Assembly (NCBI GenBank): GCA_035391225.1
Contig: DAOPKN010000041.1
Location: 1-18,997, forward strand
Reading direction: 5' to 3'
Length of the DNA stretch: 18,997 nucleotides
DNA from: DAOPKN01 sp035391225
GTDB taxonomy: Bacteria > Thermotogota > Thermotogae > MWEM01
Positions 14,646-18,997 of this stretch are shown here, piece after piece. The position numbers were made by a program, and so were the translations under genes. Positions within the stretch are counted from its first letter, which is position 1. Each line of letters opens with the position of its first letter. Under the pieces are notes generated by a model, which worked only from the letters and a program-made list of their open reading frames with translations, was not told where the DNA came from and ran no database searches.

Positions 14646-16750
14646 AGCTTGACCACCGCTTCAACGTTAAAGGGAATATCGTCGACCAATTCCTCGTAGG
14701 ACAGAACCGGCAACCCCGGCAATGCCCGTTCAACCGCACGCTTGAGTAAAAACCGGATTACCCCGGAACACACGACCACCGGCATGAACCCCTTGCGCAT
14801 CGTTTCTTCCATGGAAACGGATATCTTTTCCTCGAGTTGCTTCAACGTCTTGGGGTCCAGGGCAAGGAACCTTCCCTCTTCCGTGTCGCGCACCCGGTCC
14901 GCCAACTGCTTTTCCAGGGTGGGATCCAACCCGATGGCATGGATCTGGCCATCGTCAGAACGCGCATCCATGCAAATCTGCCGCTTGAGGGCTCTTCGGG
15001 AGTATTCACTTAAGAAATCGATATCCCGGGTTTTTTCCACGTACTCCACGAGCGTTTCGAAGATCACGGGTAGGTTCCGAATCGACACCCGTTCCTTCAA
15101 AAGGTTCTGCAGGATCTTCTGGATCTCGTACAACTTCAACTGGTCGGGAACCAGCTCTTCCACGAGGTGGGGGAATTTCTCCCTCAGCCCGTCCACCAGC
15201 AGTTCCATTTCCCGCCGCCCGAGGATATCCGCGGAATGCCGCTTTATGAGTTCCGAAAGGTGGGTGGCAAAAACGCTGGGGGGGTCGACCACGGTGTACC
15301 CAGCGTCCATGGCCCCCTCTCTCTGGGTTTCATCGATCCAGTACGCCTCCAGCCCAAACGCAGGCTCGGTGCTGGAGATTCCCGGAAGCGCACCCGTGGC
15401 GGTTCCTGGGTTTATGGCCAGCAACCGGTTGGGCCACAACTCGTAGCGGGCAATCTCGGTGCCCTTTAATTTTATCACATATTCGTTCGCTTTCAACAGC
15501 ACGCTATCGCGAACGCGAATGGGGCTCAGTATCAACCCCAGCTCGTAGGCAATCTGCTTGCGTACCATGGTGATGCGGTCCAACAGGTCCCCACCCTGCG
15601 AGGGGTCCGCCAGCGGCAGCAGGCCGTAGCCGAACTCCACGTCGATGGTGTCGGATTGGATGATTTCCGAGACTTCCTGCGCCGTGGTCATCGAAGGGGG
15701 TGCAGGTGGACCTCCTTCTTCGCCCGGCGCTTCCCCCGGTTGCCTCGGTTGTCCGGGGCCAGGCGGAGGGCGTCCGGTGCCTTCGCCCCCCGCCCCGCCG
15801 GTGGCCAGCTGGGGTTGCTGCCGCGAAGAGAAGTAGGCGGCCAAGACAAGGCCCACCCCCACCAGAAGCGTGGAGAACGTGGGAAGGGGCGTGAACAAAG
15901 ACAGGAACACCAAGACCCCTCCGGTGAGGTACAGAACGCGGGTCTCGGAGGCCAGTTCCCGGAGCATGTCCTGCCCCAGGTTGGATTCGGAAGCCGCGCG
16001 CGACACCAGGATACCGCTTGCGGTGGAAACGAGCAACGAAGGGATTTGCGCCGCCAACCCGTCCCCCACGGTAAGCAGCGTAAACACTTGTGCAGCTTCC
16101 GCGATGGACAAACCCTGCTGCACGGCCCCGATGATCAGCCCACCGAGGATGTTCACGAACACGATGATGATGCCCGCGATGGCATCCCCGCGCACGAACT
16201 TGCTGGCCCCGTCCATGGCCCCGTAGAAGTCTGCCTCGCGACGAATATCGTTGCGCCGCTTGCGCGCCTCGTCCTCGGTGATCAGCCCCGCGTTGTAATC
16301 CGCGTCCACGCTCATCTGCTTTCCGGGCATGGCATCCAGCGTGAAACGGGCACCCACTTCCGCGATACGCTCGGCACCCTTGGTGATCACCACGAACTGG
16401 ATGATGACCAGGATCAGGAAGATCACGAGCCCCACCACGTAGTTGCCCTGCACCACGAAGTTCCCGAACGTGCGGATCACGTTCCCCTGGAAGTTCTTCC
16501 CCTGTAGCAGGATCAGACGGGTAGAGGTCACGTTGAGGGCAAGCCGGAAGATGGTGACGACCAGCAAGATGGAGGGAAAGGAAGAAAGCTCCAGCGCGTT
16601 GCGCACGTACATGGTGGAAAGGATGATGATCAGGGACATGGAAATGTTCAACACCTGCAACAGGTCCAGCAAGAAAGCTGGAACCGGCAAGATCATGAGC
16701 AAAACCAGTCCAACGACCATCAAGGAGACGATGATATCGAAATTCTTCAT
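14642..16750 (-). CDS. flhA: Flagellar export gate protein FlhA
   Basis: FlhA is the large inner-membrane subunit of the flagellar type III export apparatus; it forms a nonameric ring that docks substrates and chaperones and couples export to proton flow. Of 702 residues, about 1-310 contain the expected membrane segments. The FHIPEP family signature RFTLDAMPGKQMSVDADYNAG lies at about 135-155. The cytoplasmic domain starts near 355. Between them (about 311-353) lies an unusually Pro/Gly-rich linker (GTGRPPPGPGQPRQPGE). ATG at 16750 is chosen because GGGAAGG lies seven bases upstream; the in-frame TTG at 16756 overlaps the flhB stop but is one base from that site. The 3' end overlaps flhF. 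Confidence 0.97.
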   Translation of the reverse strand: MKNFDIIVSLMVVGLVLLMILPVPAFLLDLLQVLNISMSLIIILSTMYVRNALELSSFPSILLVVTIFRLALNVTSTRLILLQGKNFQGNVIRTFGNFVVQGNYVVGLVIFLILVIIQFVVITKGAERIAEVGARFTLDAMPGKQMSVDADYNAGLITEDEARKRRNDIRREADFYGAMDGASKFVRGDAIAGIIIVFVNILGGLIIGAVQQGLSIAEAAQVFTLLTVGDGLAAQIPSLLVSTASGILVSRAASESNLGQDMLRELASETRVLYLTGGVLVFLSLFTPLPTFSTLLVGVGLVLAAYFSSRQQPQLATGGAGGEGTGRPPPGPGQPRQPGEAPGEEGGPPAPPSMTTAQEVSEIIQSDTIDVEFGYGLLPLADPSQGGDLLDRITMVRKQIAYELGLILSPIRVRDSVLLKANEYVIKLKGTEIARYELWPNRLLAINPGTATGALPGISSTEPAFGLEAYWIDETQREGAMDAGYTVVDPPSVFATHLSELIKRHSADILGRREMELLVDGLREKFPHLVEELVPDQLKLYEIQKILQNLLKERVSIRNLPVIFETLVEYVEKTRDIDFLSEYSRRALKRQICMDARSDDGQIHAIGLDPTLEKQLADRVRDTEEGRFLALDPKTLKQLEEKISVSMEETMRKGFMPVVVCSGVIRFLLKRAVERALPGLPVLSYEELVDDIPFNVEAVVKL

Positions 16751-16752
16751 GT

Positions 16753-17814
16753 TCAAACCTTCCCTGCCATTTTCAGAACGTAGGCGAGCACCTGGGCTAC
16801 GGCGTGGAACATGTGGGGAGGAATTTCCTCACCGATTTCCACTTCCGCGTACAGTTGCCGCGCGAGCGGAGGGTCGCGGTGCACCGCCACACCGTATTCC
16901 TTGGCCACTTCGATGATGCGATGTGCCACTTCGTCCACCCCCTTGGCCACGAGTATCGGCGTATCCATTTGGTCCACGTCGAAACGCAACGCCACCGCGT
17001 AGTGCGTGGGGTTGGTGACCACCACGGTTGCGCTGGGCACCTCTTCCATCATGCGCCGCTTCGCCATTTCCGCCATGAGCTGGCGCTGCTTTTGCTTCAC
17101 CTGCGGGTTTCCCTCGATGTTCTTGTACTCGTCCTTGATTTCCTTCTTGGACATGCGGATATTTCGCTCGAATTCCCAACGCTGGTAGAAAAAATCGAAG
17201 AAACCCAGCGCGAGAAGGGCAAAGCCGATAAGCAACGAGATGCGGAACAACGAATCCCCCAGGAAAGCCATTGAATCCGGCAATGAAACCCAGGGGAGGG
17301 AATACAGCGTGTCCCAGATCCCCATGATGAATGTCCAGCCGATAAGGGCTAACATCGCCAGCTTCCCCAGGTTTTTCAACAATTCTATCACGGATCGGAT
17401 GGAAAACAAGCGTTTGAACCCGCTCAAGGGGTTGATGCGGTTGATGTCGAACTTCAGCGCCTTGAGCGAGAACAGCAACTTCGTTTGCATGAACCCCACT
17501 ACCAGGGCGATTCCCAGCCCCCCGAACAGCACGGCGAGCAACACCCACCACAGGTCACTGGACTGCTCCTGCAGGGACTGCGAAAGGAATGAAACCTCCT
17601 CGAACTCCCCGCCGAAGGGGATGGAAATGTAGTAGCTGATCATCTCCCCCATCCCCTCGTACAAGAACGGCATCAAGAAGCGCAACAGCACCACCAGGGA
17701 AAGGAAGACGATGGCCATGGACAGGTCCTTGGAATAGCCAGTTTGGCCTTCCTCCCGGGCTTTCTGGCGCCTTCGCGGCGTTGCTTTCTCGGTTTTGTCC
17801 GGGTCCGCGAACAT
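16753..17814 (-). CDS. flhB: Flagellar export switch protein FlhB
   Basis: FlhB sits in the export gate and switches substrate specificity from rod-hook to filament type after self-cleavage. The protein has 353 residues. The N-terminus DPDKTEKATPRRRQKAREEGQ is typical, then about four membrane helices, a basic linker, and the cytoplasmic domain with the cleavage motif NPTH, its Asn at residue 268, almost the same position as in Salmonella. The ATG at 17814 has GGAG eight bases upstream and lies 26 bases after fliR. The open frame continues upstream to 18576, but that part is the shadow of fliR in another frame and has no FlhB character. FlhB and FliR are therefore separate proteins here, not a fusion. 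Confidence 0.97.
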   Translation of the reverse strand: MFADPDKTEKATPRRRQKAREEGQTGYSKDLSMAIVFLSLVVLLRFLMPFLYEGMGEMISYYISIPFGGEFEEVSFLSQSLQEQSSDLWWVLLAVLFGGLGIALVVGFMQTKLLFSLKALKFDINRINPLSGFKRLFSIRSVIELLKNLGKLAMLALIGWTFIMGIWDTLYSLPWVSLPDSMAFLGDSLFRISLLIGFALLALGFFDFFYQRWEFERNIRMSKKEIKDEYKNIEGNPQVKQKQRQLMAEMAKRRMMEEVPSATVVVTNPTHYAVALRFDVDQMDTPILVAKGVDEVAHRIIEVAKEYGVAVHRDPPLARQLYAEVEIGEEIPPHMFHAVAQVLAYVLKMAGKV

Positions 17815-17840
17815 CTGGAGCTCCCAGACCCAGGGTTGGT

Positions 17841-18620
17841 TCAGAACATGTGCAAAACGTTCCCAATCCAATCTTCCAACTCCCGTACGTACTTCACCAA
17901 GATTTCCGCCCAAACAGGGAGCAGTCCCACCATGATAAACAACCCCACCATCACCTTCAGCGGCAACCCCACGATGAACACGTTCAACTGGGGCATGAGC
18001 TTGGACATAATGCCCAGCACGAACGTCACCAGCAACATGAACACGATCATGGGCAATCCCAACTGCATCCCGAACTCCAGCACCTTGCCCATCACCCCGG
18101 CGAAAGACCAGGCAAACTCGTCTCCCACGCCCAGGATGGCAACGGGCACCGTTTGGAAACTCCGGATGATGAACTGCAACAGCACAAGCGGCCCCTTGAT
18201 GAGCACGAAAAGGTACAGGCAAATCATCGTGACCAGCTGCGATACCACCACGCTCTCGCTTTCCGTTTGCGGATCGTAGATGCTCGCCGCGGCGAAACCC
18301 AGCTGGTAACCGTAGATGTCCCCCGCGAAAGACAGCGCGTAGAACAACACGTTCGCAACCATCCCGGCGGCCAACCCGAAGGAAAAGTTCAAAAACTCGA
18401 TGAGCACGATGGACGATAGCGGGATGGTCAGGGGGAGCACCTGGTCCACGGAGGGCAACACCATGTAGGAAAGCAGGATGGGGAAAATGATCTTGACACC
18501 CGTGGGGAAGATACGTCCCCCGTAAAAGGGGGAAAACAGGAAGATACCGGCGATGCGGGAAAGGATGGCGGACCAAACGAGGAATTTCTGGAAAAAGAAG
18601 CTTTGCAGCTCGACGGGCAC
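17841..18620 (-). CDS. fliR: Flagellar export gate protein FliR
   Basis: FliR is one of the FliP/FliQ/FliR subunits that form the helical export gate core of the flagellar secretion system. At 259 residues it has normal length. It is strongly hydrophobic, with about six predicted membrane segments, beginning with SAILSRIAGIFLFSPFYGG (residues about 17-35), which is typical of the family. The conserved C-terminal portion with LGIMSKLMPQLNVFIVGLPLK is present. The start is GTG at 18620, with GAGGGGT five bases upstream overlapping the fliQ stop. It lies ten bases after fliQ and 26 bases before flhB, in the common fliQ-fliR-flhB order. Confidence 0.96.
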   Translation of the reverse strand: MPVELQSFFFQKFLVWSAILSRIAGIFLFSPFYGGRIFPTGVKIIFPILLSYMVLPSVDQVLPLTIPLSSIVLIEFLNFSFGLAAGMVANVLFYALSFAGDIYGYQLGFAAASIYDPQTESESVVVSQLVTMICLYLFVLIKGPLVLLQFIIRSFQTVPVAILGVGDEFAWSFAGVMGKVLEFGMQLGLPMIVFMLLVTFVLGIMSKLMPQLNVFIVGLPLKVMVGLFIMVGLLPVWAEILVKYVRELEDWIGNVLHMF

Positions 18621-18630
18621 AGCAGACCCC

Positions 18631-18897
18631 TCAGACCAGGTTCATGTAGTAGGAAAAAATCTCCACCAGGTAATCCATCATCTTGTTAAGAATCCAACCC
18701 CCGAAGACCACCAACGAAATGAACACCACGAAGATCTTGGGAACAAAAGAAAGCGTCTGCTCGTTGATCTGGGTAACCGCTTGGAAAATCCCGATCAACA
18801 ACCCCACCCCCAGGCTCAAGGCCAGCACGGGTGTAATCGAAAACAGCAAGGTGTAAATTCCACTCTGGATCACGTCCAGGAAAGATTCCACGGTCAT
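18631..18897 (-). CDS. fliQ: Flagellar export gate protein FliQ
   Basis: FliQ is the small subunit of the export gate core; several copies pack around FliP and FliR. The protein has 88 residues and two hydrophobic hairpin segments (about 14-38 and 50-72). The conserved central part GLLIGIFQAVTQINEQTLSF and the following VPKI are diagnostic. The ATG at 18897 is preceded by a G-run ending in GGGGAAG about seven bases upstream. It is the first gene of the long unit, with an extended -10 promoter just upstream. fliP, normally its upstream neighbour, is not in the 100 bases visible to the right, so it must lie elsewhere. Confidence 0.97.
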   Translation of the reverse strand: MTVESFLDVIQSGIYTLLFSITPVLALSLGVGLLIGIFQAVTQINEQTLSFVPKIFVVFISLVVFGGWILNKMMDYLVEIFSYYMNLV

Positions 18898-18916
18898 GCG
18901 ATCGCTTCCCCCCCAT

Positions 18917-18932
18917 TCATTGGATTATAACA
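18917..18932 (-). promoter_or_regulatory. Extended -10 promoter of the flagellar unit
   Basis: The minus strand reads TGTTATAAT, a perfect -10 hexamer (18924-18929) with the TG extension (18930-18932). No clear -35 lies at 16-18 bases (a TTGCCA is 26 bases away), which is normal for extended -10 promoters. The start site is expected near 18917, about 20 bases before the fliQ ATG. It is of the housekeeping sigma type; it does not resemble a sigma-28 promoter. This makes it the likely promoter for the whole series from fliQ to mfd. Confidence 0.65.
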
Positions 18933-18997
18933 TGGAATGAAGCGGGAAGGATGGTTGGCAAAATCCCTTTCCCCTGGGACCGCCGCACCCCCGTGCG

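Noticed and set aside
17815..18576. Upstream extension of the flhB frame, suggesting a FliR-FlhB fusion
   Set aside because: The extension is fliR read in a different frame and is Arg/His/Gly-rich nonsense. FlhB has its own ATG and GGAG site at 17814.
18897..18904. GCGATCGC palindrome at the fliQ start
   Set aside because: It is a single copy and a common octamer in such GC ranges, with no sign of a regulatory site.
18984..18997. CGCAC/GTGCG hairpin at the right edge
   Set aside because: It is a five-base stem cut off by the window end, with no T run. It could belong to an upstream gene's terminator but cannot be judged.

Overview
All convincing genes in this window lie on the minus strand, so the window is best read from its right end to its left. 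It looks like a moderately GC-rich, flagellated, chemotactic, diderm bacterium. The diderm reading rests on a predicted exported beta-rich protein that ends in an aromatic residue. The order flhB-flhA-flhF-flhG-PilZ-cheC-cheD-fliA, with no cheA/cheB/cheW between flhG and cheC, resembles what I recall from Thermotogota. Other flagellated diderms such as Synergistota cannot be excluded from sequence alone.

The main unit runs from 18932 down to about 4375. It starts at a strong extended -10 promoter, about 20 nt upstream of fliQ. Fourteen genes follow, and nearly every junction is an overlap or a gap of fewer than 30 bases. The order is fliQ, fliR, flhB, flhA (export gate of the flagellar type III secretion system); flhF, flhG (placement and number of flagella); two different PilZ-domain genes (c-di-GMP response, including a YcgR-like flagellar brake); cheC, cheD (CheY-P phosphatase and receptor deamidase of the adaptation system); fliA (sigma-28); three unrecognised genes of 103, 170 and 261 codons; and finally mfd, the transcription-repair coupling factor. 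A hairpin with a T-rich tail follows mfd. The unit therefore appears to join flagellar assembly, siting, second-messenger braking, adaptation and late-gene transcription with a DNA repair translocase.

Left of it, a two-gene unit encodes an exported, probably outer-membrane beta-barrel protein of unknown role and a metallo-beta-lactamase-fold hydrolase (COG1237-like). A 374-base stretch without a convincing gene follows. It carries a likely promoter for the last gene, an archaeal-type AAA ATPase with a C-terminal PD-(D/E)XK-like nuclease domain, which ends near the left edge before a possible terminator.

I see no tRNA, rRNA, CRISPR array, insertion sequence or prophage. No wholly new system is evident. 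The best candidates for undescribed biology are the three unrecognised genes between fliA and mfd, and the inclusion of mfd in a flagellar operon.
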